This document shows positions 54,859-62,566 of a DNA stretch of 64,000 nt, piece after piece. This DNA comes from Rugalucina vietnamica (Eukaryota > Mollusca > Bivalvia > Lucinida > Lucinidae), in assembly GCA_964017185.1 (NCBI GenBank), contig OZ024870.1:56174312-56238311 (forward strand). The letters are read 5' to 3'. The translations under genes were made by a program, and so were the position numbers. The notes below the pieces were generated by a model. It made no database searches, was not told where the DNA came from, and saw nothing but the letters and a program-made list of their open reading frames with translations. Each line of letters starts with the position of its first letter. Position 1 is the first letter of the stretch.

Positions 54859-56369
54859 ATGACCTACCTACCTACCCACACTAAAATTGATGGGTAGGAG
54901 CACAGCAAACAAAGAATCATTTAAGGACGGCCTGATCAGCTTCGCAGTTACTGCATCTTTGTTTTCGCATATGCAGATTGTTGGTCTTCTTGTGCAGTGG
55001 CTTACATATTATATACATATATTGCATATACATTATACTCCTCAAAGTATTCTAAGTAGACCACTACTATTTAGCCACAACCCATGGAAACTGGTCGGAA
55101 ACTGGTCTTCGGGGTTTCTGACCAGGTTTGACACAAACCTGTCAGTATAGTCATAGTCACAGAAAAATGCTAGATTATAAGATGGCTGAAATTTCAGATT
55201 TAAGAAGAGAGATTATACTATCCAAGTAGCGAAAATAAAGGCGTTGATCAGCTGTGCAGTTACTGCTGATCTGCGCCTGTTTTTGCATAGGCCAAAATCA
55301 GGTTCAAATGTCGCTTCACATTTACCATGTATCAGTGTAACACCTCAAGTGTAACACAAATTTAGTGACAAAATGTCCGCTTTTACATTATTTTAGATAA
55401 TACCTTTAATATATACCACAAGTAATTTGAAACTGTAACAGACCACCTACCACGTTTTTCAAGTTTTCAAAAATCATAAAATTAGCCATTTATTTCTGAA
55501 AGTTTATAGCTGAGGCTACTTTATGAAAACTTAAAATGGGAAAAAGGACACATGGGCATTATTGTACATGAAGCAGCCTGCAAGACTCCTCAGACCACTA
55601 GGCATGCACAGTTTTCATGCACAAAATCCTCGTGAGAGGGTGTTGCAGTATCACTAGATATATAGATTGCTGCATAAATGATTTAGGTGCGGACATTGTT
55701 TAACACCATAGTTTTCAGTGTAATGGAAAAGTGTTTTGTTTCTGAGTATGATGTAGATTTGATGACACATTTGAGGTGCAGTGTGAGAAAAACAGTCTTC
55801 AGGGTTTCCGAAACAAATCAAGCTGTGCACCCATAGAAGAAAGCTAGAAACTTGAAACTTTGGATAAAAGTAGAAGAGGAACTGTTTTATAGCTGTAGTG
55901 AAAACAAAGGCGCTGATCATCTTGCAGTTTCTTCACAGCTGATCTGCGCTTTTGTTTACGCATATGTGAAAATCTTGTTTTCTAATGACGAGGCTCATTT
56001 GAGCCGCATCGTGAGAAATTGGGATTATTGCCTATGCCAAAACAAAGGCGCAGATCAGCTTGGCAGTAACTGCGAAGCTGATCAGCGCCTTTGTTTTCGC
56101 AACTGGGATAGTAGAATTCCTCTTCTACTTATAGCCAAAATTTCAAGCATCCAGCCATCTTCTGTGACTGTACAGGCCGGTTTGTGTCGGACCTGGTCGG
56201 AAACCCTGAAGACCGGTTTTCTCGCGTCGCGACTCGTTTGATTCCATGCTTGTGATAGCTTTCGAATTTTTTTTTTTTGAAAACTGTCCTATTGTTTCTC
56301 ATGAATGTTTATATATTCCAGGCCTCAAAGAGAAGACGAATTATGGAAGAGAAGGACAAATTATACAAG
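36497..56369 (+). CDS. Cys-less pentameric ligand-gated ion channel gene (eight exons, both ends open)
   Basis: Exons are 36497-36629, 38843-39049, 40256-40405, 43514-43720, 49737-49991, 53514-53666, 54191-54376 and 56322-56369. All have GT-AG sites and all internal introns are phase 0, giving 446 joined codons without a stop. After a 113-residue N-terminal part (acidic SDDEEEK, then a helix) comes a pLGIC ligand-binding domain: VKVEVKLTFLKITDID, KWEEPLL, LVPWDPNLLIVN, the loop LQHFPVDVQ and the pre-M1 RVGRKTGYFIWNI. M1, M2 (LFLTAVAFKLVV), M3 and M4 follow. Both loop cysteines are absent (Lys and Leu at their positions) while the FP-x-D-x-Q motif is kept. The M3-M4 linker is about 16 residues. 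Ligand and ion are unknown. The first exon and the stop were not found. Confidence 0.85.
36930..37128 (+). repeat. Dispersed repeat family D, left half (split)
   Basis: 'tattggtttagattcatattttagcc' and 'tatttggccttatttgg' match 4380-4430. The other half resumes at 38640 after the inserted 37129-38635 element. Confidence 0.5.
37129..38635 (+). mobile_element. Helentron-like element H1 (plus)
   Basis: Head TTTAGCTCACCTGAGCCGAA with hairpin and CCGTCCGTC tract. Three monomers of about 470 bp carry 'aagatggccgccatggc', 'ccttgacctattttacggcaaggtca' and 'gaaacttgg'. Tail TTTCAGGTGAGCG, hairpin AGGACCATTGGTCCT, then CTGG before TTTT. It lies in an intron of the channel gene. Confidence 0.75.
38636..38800 (+). 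repeat. Dispersed repeat family D, right half
   Basis: 'cttaagtagccaaaatcgtggtatggcccatc' matches 4540-4570. It is the continuation of 36930-37128. Confidence 0.45.
38843..39049 (+). CDS. pLGIC gene, exon b (coiled-coil segment)
   Basis: 69 codons, phase 0 at both ends, acceptor taattcacag, donor GGGGAG|GTACTA. The peptide has TTDQLARVLTRLELAIKQNT and continues as an amphipathic helix (AAEKIESLSLQN), then a Ser/Pro/Lys-rich linker. Such a helix before strand beta-1 is not standard in pLGICs. Confidence 0.75.
39541..39913. mobile_element. Foldback MITE with partial tandem duplication ending at the hairpin apex
   Basis: A complete copy (39664-39913) of the 11388-11633 element is preceded by a half copy (39541-39659). 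The half copy stops exactly at the centre of the perfect stem (CCTTTGCACTG) and is followed by 'aatgcagggcccag', the same sequence that precedes the first copy. Confidence 0.85.
40256..40405 (+). CDS. pLGIC gene, exon c (beta1-beta2)
   Basis: 50 codons, phase 0; acceptor ctacttacag, donor CAAGCA|GTAGGT. VKVEVKLTFLKITDIDTV and QQFQAEIFVQAKWEEPLL match strands 1-2 of the pLGIC ligand-binding domain, including the W-(D/E) preceding the conserved Leu. Confidence 0.88.
40867..41123. mobile_element. 257-bp TIR element (CAGGGCTTTTTCT), ATTAA TSD
   Basis: Inverted ends CAGGGCTTTTTCT/AGAAAAAGCCCTG, flanked by ATTAA at 40862-40866 and 41124-41128. The interior repeats 'ttcccaatt'. Inserted into a family A MITE. 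Confidence 0.8.
41238..43477 (+). mobile_element. Helentron-like element H2 (ATACCCCCAGC head)
   Basis: Head TATACCCCCAGC with hairpin (tatacgaagtata) and a TGTG microsatellite. Repeated monomer 'ctcaggaactgcttgacataggatgatg' (41345, 43015). Inverted subterminal CCGGGGGTAT at 43440, then imperfect hairpin GTGGGCTGTGCTCAC and a T-rich end. It sits in a T run of the family A MITE, consistent with insertion between T residues. It contains the 41648-42976 element. Confidence 0.65.
41648..42976. mobile_element. 1,329-bp TIR element (GAGGGTCTGGATGGGG), CTGTAT repeat at both edges
   Basis: Ends GAGGGTCTGGATGGGG inverted, with CTGTAT at 41642-41647 and 42977-42982. The uninterrupted equivalent 'cactcctgtatactgaagatggaaatttctg' is present at 43299. 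Subterminal 'aatgattagtgaataa' words are repeated. Open frames at 41981-42464 show no domain. Confidence 0.75.
43514..43720 (+). CDS. pLGIC gene, exon d (loop A to Pro-loop)
   Basis: 69 codons, phase 0; acceptor ttcctttctag, donor GTACAG|GTAACA. VPWDPNLLIVNIDG is the loop-A region and KENLELQHFPVDVQ is the beta6-beta7 loop. In Cys-loop receptors a Cys sits eight residues before the Phe of FP; here it is Lys. The Phe-Pro-x-Asp-x-Gln core is intact. Confidence 0.9.
43788..43895. mobile_element. Two family A MITE ends, truncated
   Basis: GTTGGTTTTCTCATGCAAAGGCTCATTT (one end) directly followed by TTTGAGCCACTGCATGAGAAAAC (the other). Interiors are lost. Confidence 0.55.
43986..46200 (+). repeat. 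H1-type head followed by ~155-bp tandem array
   Basis: Head TTTTTAGCTCCCTGAGCTGAA with CCGTCCGTCC tract, then about 13 monomers with 'gccactctagcgccttcaattttgatcgg', 'ggaagtaacaagga' and 'gactgcagagttatctgccc'. The tail/3' hairpin is missing. Open frames on both strands here are repeat readings. Confidence 0.75.
46201..46233. repeat. Poly-A tract (~32 bp)
   Basis: Boundary between two different tandem arrays. Confidence 0.85.
46234..48270 (+). repeat. ~160-bp tandem array (split by 46794-47591)
   Basis: Monomers carry 'ttttcaatgaaacttggtacactt', 'gacgatgtgtcatgcacaagaacc' and 'ggagttatttccctttgatta'. About four units lie before and five after the inserted element. Confidence 0.8.
46794..47591. 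mobile_element. ~800-bp TIR element (GGGTGATTT ends)
   Basis: GGGTGATTTCAAAAATAATG is inverted at the right end as CATTTTTTTTTAAATCACCC. The interior repeats 'gtcccaagtgtaac' in both orientations, also seen near 55335. The open frame 47255-47440 has no domain. Confidence 0.6.
48271..49600. other. No supported feature
   Basis: Intron DNA of the channel gene with C and G runs (48395, 48468) and AT-rich sequence. The minus frame 48552-48734 is not supported. Confidence 0.4.
49610..49725 (-). mobile_element. Family A MITE long-arm fragment abutting a splice acceptor
   Basis: Long-arm phrases 'caagcttctagccatcttctgtgactg' and 'gtgtcagacctggtcgg' end in ACAGGCTCA. The AG of the 49737 exon is 9 nt further on. 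Confidence 0.75.
49737..49991 (+). CDS. pLGIC gene, exon e (beta7 to M1)
   Basis: 85 codons, phase 0; acceptor tctttttcag, donor ATAATG|GTATAC. It opens DLTISIST: Leu occupies the place of the second Cys-loop cysteine. RVEYCSSTIHPILHVQCRVG contains two other cysteines before the pre-M1 RKTGYFIWNIVF. The longer open frame that begins upstream includes intron sequence. Confidence 0.9.
49992..50480 (+). repeat. ~140-bp direct duplication flanking a MITE
   Basis: 'aacattatttattgcatta...ggtcacaaggtattaac...agctatgtatta' (about 50003-50128) recurs at 50350-50480. A family A MITE sits between the copies. The duplication lies just downstream of the exon e donor. Confidence 0.65.
50129..50345 (+). 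mobile_element. Family A foldback MITE with minimal palindrome tip
   Basis: Complete ends. The internal stem is shortened to GGCGCTGATCAGCTGATCTGCGCC, with no tip loop. Confidence 0.9.
50516..52972 (+). mobile_element. Helentron-like element H3 (AGCTCGACTGC head)
   Basis: Head TTTTTAGCTCGACTGC with hairpin GCACGAAGTGC and a CCCGTGCGCGTT tract. About four ~180-bp monomers ('ttctagaagtccatatcttgacaacc') are followed by ten 128-bp monomers. Inverted GCAGTCGAGC at 52939 is followed by the perfect hairpin GCTGTCCTGCGACAGC and TCTTATT. Same architecture as H1 and H2. Confidence 0.72.
51500..52800 (+). repeat. 128-bp tandem array with AGGTCAnnnTGACCT in each unit
   Basis: The palindrome occurs at 51544, 51672, 51800, 51928, 52056, 52184, 52312, (52440, one mismatch), 52568 and 52704. 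All spacings are exactly 128 bp except the last (136). Each unit also has GACCTTTGACCC, a direct repeat of the same half-site spaced by one. Confidence 0.9.
52973..53510. other. No supported feature
   Basis: Intron DNA; a phrase 'ctcattataacagtt' recalls decayed pogo-like ends. Confidence 0.35.
53514..53666 (+). CDS. pLGIC gene, exon f (end of M1, M2 pore helix)
   Basis: 51 codons, phase 0; acceptor ctgtatttcag, donor TACCTG|GTAGGT. M2 reads DRITVTITLFLTAVAFKLVV with Asp at -1', Arg at 0', Thr at 2' and 6' and Leu at 9', then KQSLPTISYLTYL. The AFxxxV-x-x-x-LPxxxYxTY pattern resembles the bacterial channel GLIC. Acid at -1' suggests cation preference by family rules. Confidence 0.9.
54191..54376 (+). 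CDS. pLGIC gene, exon g (M3, short linker, M4)
   Basis: 62 codons, phase 0; acceptor cttctggcag, donor AAAACC|GTAAGT. M3 is VYVLASLIFLGMQAVQNSVM, the linker FTHFMGPEDVKFYDRW, and M4 VSVAGVLVLFHLIFGYYIY. Having both helices and the whole linker in one exon rules out a long intracellular domain in this model. Confidence 0.9.
54413..55007 (+). mobile_element. Family A foldback MITE with nested insertion
   Basis: Long arm 54413-54557, palindrome and right end 54933-55007, split by 54558-54932. It starts about 36 nt after the exon g donor. Confidence 0.75.
54558..54932. mobile_element. 375-bp TIR element (GGCCG...GCTGTGCTCCTACC), TGA TSD
   Basis: Ends share GCTGTGCTCCTACC and GGCCG inverted over about 40 bp. 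TGA flanks at 54555-54557 and 54933-54935. Removing it restores the MITE phrase ggcgctgatcagc. The interior has a ~25-nt C run and A run. A 3-bp duplication suits CACTA- or Harbinger-type elements. Confidence 0.75.
55083..55315 (+). mobile_element. Family A foldback MITE, diverged
   Basis: Long arm with 'ggtcttcggggtttctgaccagg', short palindrome GCTGTGCAGTTACTGC, decayed right end. Confidence 0.65.
55772..55997 (+). mobile_element. Family A foldback MITE
   Basis: Ends TGAGGTGCAGTGTGAG and GACGAGGCTCA, only three bases from the next copy. Confidence 0.75.
56000..56236 (-). mobile_element. Family A foldback MITE, opposite orientation to its neighbour
   Basis: Ends TGAGCCGCATCGTGAG and GTCGCGACTCG. 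Palindrome GCTTGGCAGTAACTGCGAAGC. Head-to-head with 55772-55997. Confidence 0.85.
56322..56369 (+). CDS. pLGIC gene, exon h (post-M4 tail)
   Basis: 16 codons, phase 0; acceptor atatattccag, donor TACAAG|GTAATA; peptide ASKRRRIMEEKDKLYK. A basic then mixed-charge tail directly after M4. The final exon with the stop codon was not found. Confidence 0.6.
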
Positions 56370-56445
56370 GTAATAAGGTCTTGTGTTGTGAATAGCTGTA
56401 CAGGTAGTTATTCCATTAAGACCCATGCATTGCTGTTTACATTTT

Positions 56446-59400
56446 TAGCTCACCTGAGCCGAAGGCTCACAAGGTGAGCTTATAGGATGGCCATGATCCG
56501 GCGTCCGTCCGTCCGTCGTCCGTCCGTCCGTCGTCCACAATTTCAAAGATCTTCTTCTCTGAAACCGCTTGGCCGATCTTGTTGAAATTTTATGTGGAGC
56601 CTCCTTGGGTAGTGGCATTTCAAGTTTGATCGCGAAATCCAGGTCACATGACCAAGATTGCTGCCACGCCCATATATGGTAAAAACCACTCAAAAATCTT
56701 CTTCTCCAGAACCGGTGGGCCGATTTCCACGAAACTTGGTATGTAGCATCGGGGACTTCAGCCCATCATAGTTTGATAAAATGATGACCCTTGGATGACC
56801 TTGACCTATTTTACGGTAAGGTCAAAGGCCTAGGGAATTTAAGGCCTGATTTCGGCCTCATGTGTTGATAAAAAACTGAATTTTGGAATTTTGAGGAGAA
56901 ACGTATTGCAAATAGCAGGTAAAGGTTCCTGCTTATAAACTCTAGCACAACTATCACATTCAAATTACACATGTTGCCATGGCAACGCTCCAAAAACCAT
57001 AGAAATACCACTTTTTGCAATTTTGGGTCTATTTTTCACCATTCAACATCATTTTCAACTACCGGCCCATGCGACGAACAATTTCTTATTGTGAAATAAT
57101 TATGAAGTATCATCCAGAGATATTGTATGCTGAGTATAATTTTGTTCGGAGTGTGGGCTGGCACTTAGAAATTAAAAAATGTGTTCAGAAATGGTCCAGA
57201 AATAGACCAAAAAGTACAGAATGTGCTCTATCTATGGTTCTTCTGGGTGTTGCCATGGCAACGCTTATAGGATAACTGAAGTACTTGTTCTTGTTTTTAA
57301 TAGAGGAGGCATATGGCTGTTTTAAGGAATAGTTTTCTCACCTAAATTCCAAAATTTATTTTTTAGCAAAATCTGAGGCCAAAATCAGGCGTTAAATGCC
57401 CTAGTCCTTTGGAAACATAGGCTTTTACATAGGAAAAAGTGAAAACTATGGAATTTTTTGAAAACTGTTGCAGCCTGAGGCCTGAAAAGTGGTAGATGCA
57501 AACAACTTATGGAGTAGATGAAGGTATGTGATTAATATAGGTCAAGGTCATCTCTTGACCATGGCCAGTCTGTTGTCCATACACACTTTACAAAGATCTT
57601 CTTCTCTGAAACTGCACAGCCAATCAAAGTGAAATTTTATGTGGAGCATCCATGGGTAGGGCAGACGAAAGTTTGATCGAGAAATCCAGGTCACATGACC
57701 AAGATGGCCGCCACGCCCATATATGGTAAAAACCACTCAAAAATCTTCTTTTCCAGAACTGGTGAGTCGATTTCCACGAAACTTGGTATGTAGCATCAAG
57801 GACCTCAGCCCATCATAGTTTGATAAAATGATGACCCTTGGATGACCTTGACCTATTTTACGGTAAGGTCAAATTTGGAAACATAGGCTTTTACATAGGA
57901 AAAAGTGAAAACTATGGAATTTTTTGAAAACTGTTGCAGCCTGAGGCCTGAAAAGTGGTAGATGCAAACAACTTATGGAGTAGATGAAGGTATGTGATTA
58001 ATATAGGTCAAGGTCATCTCTTGACCTTGGCCAGTCTGTTGTCCATACACACTTTTCAAAGATCTTCTTCTCTGAAACTGCTTGGTCAATCAAAGTGAAA
58101 TTTTATGTGGAGCATCCATGGGTAGGGCAGACGAAAGTTTGATCGAGAAATCCAGGTCACATGACCAAGATGGCCGCCACGCCCATATATGGTAAAAACC
58201 ACTCAAAAATCTTCTTCTCCAGAACTGGCTGGCCGATTTCCACGAAACTTGGTATGTAGCATCAAGGACCTCAGCCCATCATAGTTTGATAAAATGATGA
58301 CCCTTGGATGACCTTGACCTATTTTACGGCAAGGTCAAATTTGAAAACATAGGCTTTTACATAGGAAAAAGTGAAAACTATGGATTTTTTGAAAACTATT
58401 GCAGCCTGAGGCCTGAAAAGTGGTAGATGCAAACAACTAATAGAGTAGATGAAGGTATGTGATTAATATAGGTCAAGGTCATCTCTTGACCTTGGCCAGT
58501 CTGTTGTCCATACACACTTTACAAAGATCTTCTTCTCTGAAACTGCACGGCCAATCAAAGTGAAATTTTATGTGGAGCATCCATGGGTATGGGAGACGAA
58601 AGTTTGATCGCGAAATCCAGGTCACATGACCAAGATGGCCGCCACGCCCATATATGGTTAAAACCACTCAAAAATTTTCTTCTCCAGAACCGCTGGGCAG
58701 ATTTCCACGAAACTTTGTATGTAGCATCGGGGACCTCAGCCCATCATAGTTTGATAAAATGATGACCCTTGGATGACCTTGACCTATTTTACGACAAGGT
58801 CAAATTTGGAAACATAGGCTTTTACATAGGTAAAAGTGAAAACTATGGATTTTTTGAAAACTATTGCAGCCTGAGGCCTGAAAAGTGGTAGATGCAAACA
58901 ACTAATGGAGTAGATGAAGGTATGTGTTTAATATAGGTCAAGGTCATCTCTTGACCTTGGCCAGTCTGTTGTCCATACACACTTTTCAAAGATCTTCTTC
59001 TCTGAAACTGCTTGGCAAATCAAAGTGAAATTTTTTGTGCAGCATCCATGGGTAGGGGAGACGAAAGTTTGATCGCGAAATCCAGGTCACATGACCAAGA
59101 TGGCTGCCACGCCCATATATGGTAAAAACCTTTCAAAAATCTTCTTCTCCAGAACCGGCAGGCCAATTTTCATGAAACTTGGTATGTAGCATTTGGGACT
59201 CCAGTCCATCATAGTTTGTTGAAATGATGACCTTATAATGACCTTGACCTATTTTACGGCAAGGTCAATATGGGAAACATAGGCTTTCACATGGGAAAAG
59301 GCGAAAACAAACTGTTGCAGCCTGAGACCTGAAAGTTGCTAGATGCAGACAACTAATGGTGTCAATGAAGGTAAATAATTAATGAAGGCCAAGGTCATGT

Positions 59401-61143
59401 CTTGACCTTGGCCCAAGGTCATTTAAATATCAAAATTAAAATTATGGTTTTCTCAGAAATCACTGGGTTTGGAAACTATTGCAGCATGAGACCTGAAACT
59501 TTGCAGATGCAGACAACTTATGAAGTGAATAAAGGTGTGTGAGTATTCAAGGTCAAGGTCATTATGCCCCCAACTTTGAAAAAGTTGGAAGGGCATATTG
59601 CTTTCGGCTTGTCTGTCTGTGTGTCTGTGTGTGTGTTAACTTTTGAATGGTGAATGCTAGGGTTTTGAAATTTCATTTGCACATTCCTCATGAAAAAATA
59701 GTTGACCCATATTTTTTTTCATGTCCGAGTTACGCCCCTTTTCTGAGTTATGTCCCTTTGAAAACAAAATTTGAAAATCTTGTGTGCAAGATATCTCAAA
59801 AAGTATTGAAGCTAGAGCCTTCATATTTGGTACACTTGTTGGGGCTGAGGAGTAGATGACCTGATTAACTTTTGAGAACTTTCCGTCAAATTTTTAACAA
59901 AAATACGGAATTTTGAAATTTTGATTGATTTTTCCACTTTTTTGGTGAAATTTGAAACTTTTGAACGGTGAATGCTAGGGTTTTGAAATTTCATATACAC
60001 ATTCCTCATGATAAAATAGTTGACCCGTATTTTTTTGTATGGCCAAGTTATGCCCCTTTTTTGAGTTATGTCCCTTTGAAAACAAAATTTGAAAATCTTG
60101 TGTGCAAGATATCTCAAAAAGTATTGAAGCTAGAGCCTTCATATTTGGTACACTTGTTGGGGCTGAGGAGTAGATGACCTGATTAACTTTTGAGAACTTT
60201 CTGTCAACTTTTTACAAAAATACGGAATTTTGAAATTTTGATTGATTTTTCCACTTTTTGGTGAAATTTGAAACTTTTGAACGGTGAATGCTAGGGTTTT
60301 GAAATTTCATATACACATTCCTCATGATAAAATAGTTGACCCGTATTTTTTTGTATGGCCAACTTATGCCCCTTTTTTGAGTTATGTCCCTTTGAAAACA
60401 AAATTTGAAAATCTTGTGTGCAAGATATCTCAAAAAGTATTGAAGCTAGAGCCTTCATATTTGGTACACTTGTTGGGGCTGAGGAGTAGATGACCTGATT
60501 AACTTTTGAGAGCTTTCCGTCAAATTTTTACAAAAATACAGAATTTTGAAATTTTGATTGATTTTTCCCTTTTTCGGTGCAATTTGAAACTTTTGAACGG
60601 TGAATGATAGGGTTTTGAAATTTCATATACAGATTCCTCATGAAAAAATAGTTGGCCTGTATTTTTTTCATGTACATGTTATGCCTCTTGTTGGAATAAT
60701 GTCCCTTTGAAAACAAATTTTGAAAATCTTGTTTGCAAGATATCTCAAAACGTATTTGAGCTAGCTAGCTAGCCTTTATATTTGGTATGCTGGTTGGGGC
60801 TGAGAAGAAGATCTCCTGATTAACTTTTGAGGACTCTCTGTCAAATTTTGACAAAATTACTCCATTTTTTATTTATTACTTCATTTCTAACTCGCCTGCA
60901 AAAAAGCTTACATTCTGTTTCTGGATCGAGGTCAAAACAGACGCAACCGAACAGCTTCTTCAGGAAATTAAATTTGACTGCATTCGAATGAAATAAATGA
61001 ATCATACAAACTGCCAGTTTAGGGACAAGCATACAGTTGGGGGCATAGTGTTTTACAAACACGCATTTCTAGTTTCATTATGACTTTATACTCCAAGATC
61101 AGGCTTCAGGTGAGCGTTCTCAGGACCAATGGTCCTCTGGTTT
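56446..61143 (+). mobile_element. Large Helentron-like element H1 with nested H2
   Basis: Head TTTTTAGCTCACCTGAGCCG with CCGTCCGTCCGTC tract. Four to five monomers of ~465 bp ('ggaaacataggcttttacataggaaa', 'gaccaagatggccgccacgcc') run 57410-59560. Tail TTCAGGTGAGCG, hairpin AGGACCAATGGTCCT, CTGG at 61108-61140. Open frames inside are monomer readings. Confidence 0.75.
59562..61074 (+). mobile_element. Helentron-like element (TATGCCCCCAACT) nested in H1
   Basis: Head TATGCCCCCAACTTTG with hairpin and TGTCTGTGTG tract. Three to four ~316-bp monomers ('ggtgaatgctagggttttgaaatttc'). Inverted AGTTGGGGGCATA at 61035-61047, then perfect hairpin GTGTTTTACAAACAC, GCATTT and CTAG. Hairpin plus CTAG is the classical Helitron 3' end. 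Confidence 0.75.
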
Positions 61144-61144
61144 G

Positions 61145-61215
61145 AAAAGGTACAAGTAGGCAAACATCAGGAAAAGGCGCAATCAGAAAGAGATTCCCAC
61201 TCCAAAAACTTGAGC
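61145..61215 (+). repeat. Dispersed repeat family C fragment
   Basis: 'gcgcaatcagaaagagattcccactcc' matches 22700-22730 almost exactly. Confidence 0.6.
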
Positions 61216-61270
61216 ATCATTTTTACACATAATTAAAAAATTCTTGGCTACACCTCTGCTAGAACTGGCC

Positions 61271-61496
61271 ACAAGGTTATAAAAATATTTTCATGCTCAG
61301 CTCAGCAGAGACTAAAATTTATCCTGCTCATAAATGTTATAAATGCAAACAATTGTTGACATTTTAACATTTATTAGTAGGATAAATTTCTAGCTTTGCT
61401 AGTCTAAACTGAAAATTACAATTATTTTTGGCTATTTCAGTATTTATGAGAAATTGAAGCTGAGCATGAAAAAAGTTTTTATAACCTTGGGGTCAG
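61271..61496. mobile_element. Foldback MITE (CAAGGTTATAAAAA ends)
   Basis: Left AAGGTTATAAAAATATTTTC and right inverse, with 'aaatttatcctgctcataaatgtta' paired inside. An apparent splice acceptor at 61443 lies within this foldback and is not trusted. Confidence 0.65.
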
Positions 61497-61797
61497 GTCA
61501 GAAATCCTGAACAAAGAGACCTGCAATTGGGAGTGGTATGGCCTATTGAAAGTGTGTCAGTCATTGGAGCCAGAATCTTTCTATGGGCTTGAAACTCTGT
61601 GTAAGGTATATTGCCATTGAACAATTGTTATGTATGACAGTTACTTGTTGAAAGATGTGCATTCAGTACTGGTAAACTTCCCAAGGGAGTATGCCCAGGA
61701 AAGTATGATGTTATACATATGATGTTTACTTGTTGTCCTTAGCAATTATTTACTTTTAGTGTCCCAGATATTGGACATAAACAGGTTGTTTACTTCA

Positions 61798-62031
61798 GAA
61801 TTTTCTAGAAATTTCAAATTGTTCTTTGACGGAAAAGTCCGGAAAAATCTGGAAGAACCAAAGATGTAGAATCTTCTAGAAAAATCTTTTTTTATGTCAA
61901 AAGAATATTGTGGAATTTTCTGGAAGGATAATGGCCTCTCTAGAATATTCCAAAACATTAAATTTTGGTAAACAACTTGTTATTTTTAGTATATGATATC
62001 ATAGAATTTGCTGGAAGAATCCTGAATGTTC
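61798..62031 (+). promoter_or_regulatory. Cluster of heat-shock-element-like arrays
   Basis: Alternating GAA and TTC units with exact 2-nt spacing: GAATTTTCTAGAAATTTC at 61798 (four exact units), 61832-61854 (three exact, two near), 61869-61881 (three), 61913-61925 (three), 61943-61950 (two), 62004-62031 (four exact, two near). Contiguous nGAAn inversions are the binding pattern of heat shock factor. Function is inferred. Confidence 0.7.
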
Positions 62032-62039
62032 CTCAGTGC

Positions 62040-62047
62040 TATATAAG
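62040..62047 (+). promoter_or_regulatory. TATA box of the LTR
   Basis: TATATAAG lies eight bases after the last heat-shock-like unit; transcription would start near 62070. Confidence 0.6.
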
Positions 62048-62363
62048 GGCTACAAATTTTCATAAGGACAATCTTTGGGTACTGTTACTATTAAGAAGTC
62101 AAAATCTATCTTACTGGAATTTAAACTTATTCTTGGATTACTTTGTGATATTCGATTCTGGATTGGGACATAGTGCTATTTTGAAACAAACTTTAATTCT
62201 TGGGATCAGAAACTGATACAGACTTGTGTTAAAAAATTCTGAGGGACATTCAGACATTCTTTAAGGGAATTAACATCTTGAAAGGTATTGTACATTCATT
62301 TTTGTTTGATTGTATATATGCTTTTGATTGTTTCACATGTAATTACTGGTTAAATCACTTCTA

Positions 62364-62369
62364 AATAAA
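62364..62369 (+). promoter_or_regulatory. LTR polyadenylation signal
   Basis: AATAAA followed by TTGTT-rich sequence, about 300 bp after the expected start, as expected for an R region end. Confidence 0.5.
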
Positions 62370-62457
62370 TTTGTTAAATTTTAAACAAAGCTTGTTGCTG
62401 GCTAACCAACTTGTTGGTTTCCTTAATCTTCTAGTTATGCCTGGCACGTAACAGAAT

Positions 62458-62478
62458 TGGGGGCTCGAGTCCGGGATT
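62458..62478 (+). promoter_or_regulatory. Primer-binding site, tRNA-Pro-like
   Basis: TGGGGGCTCG-AG-TCCGGGATT equals the 3'-end complement of tRNA-Pro (TGGGGGCTCGTCCGGGAT) with two inserted bases (AG). It begins four bases after the LTR end. tRNA-Pro priming is known in some retroviruses and Ty3-type elements. Confidence 0.65.
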
Positions 62479-62566
62479 GAAATTTCTTGTGCACCAAATT
62501 TATTTAAAATTCTAAAGTATCTTCACTGTTTGCTGTTTAAATAGCTAAAGCCAGCAAAAAGCAATC

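Larger units (their letters stand above)
61709..62453 (+). mobile_element. Putative 5' LTR of a Ty3/gypsy-type element
   Basis: Ends ...GTAACA at 62453, directly before a primer-binding site. Candidate TGTTA starts are 61709 or 61626. It contains heat-shock-element-like arrays (61798-62031), a TATA box at 62040 and AATAAA at 62364. The 3' LTR is outside the window, so the left boundary is provisional. Confidence 0.6.

Noticed and set aside
57548-60716. Repeated near-identical open frames of 62-98 residues
   Set aside because: They are monomer readings of the Helentron-like arrays on both strands.
61443-61460. Apparent splice acceptor with a two-codon terminal exon for the channel gene
   Set aside because: It lies inside a foldback MITE (61271-61496) and the implied tail (YL then stop) has no other support.
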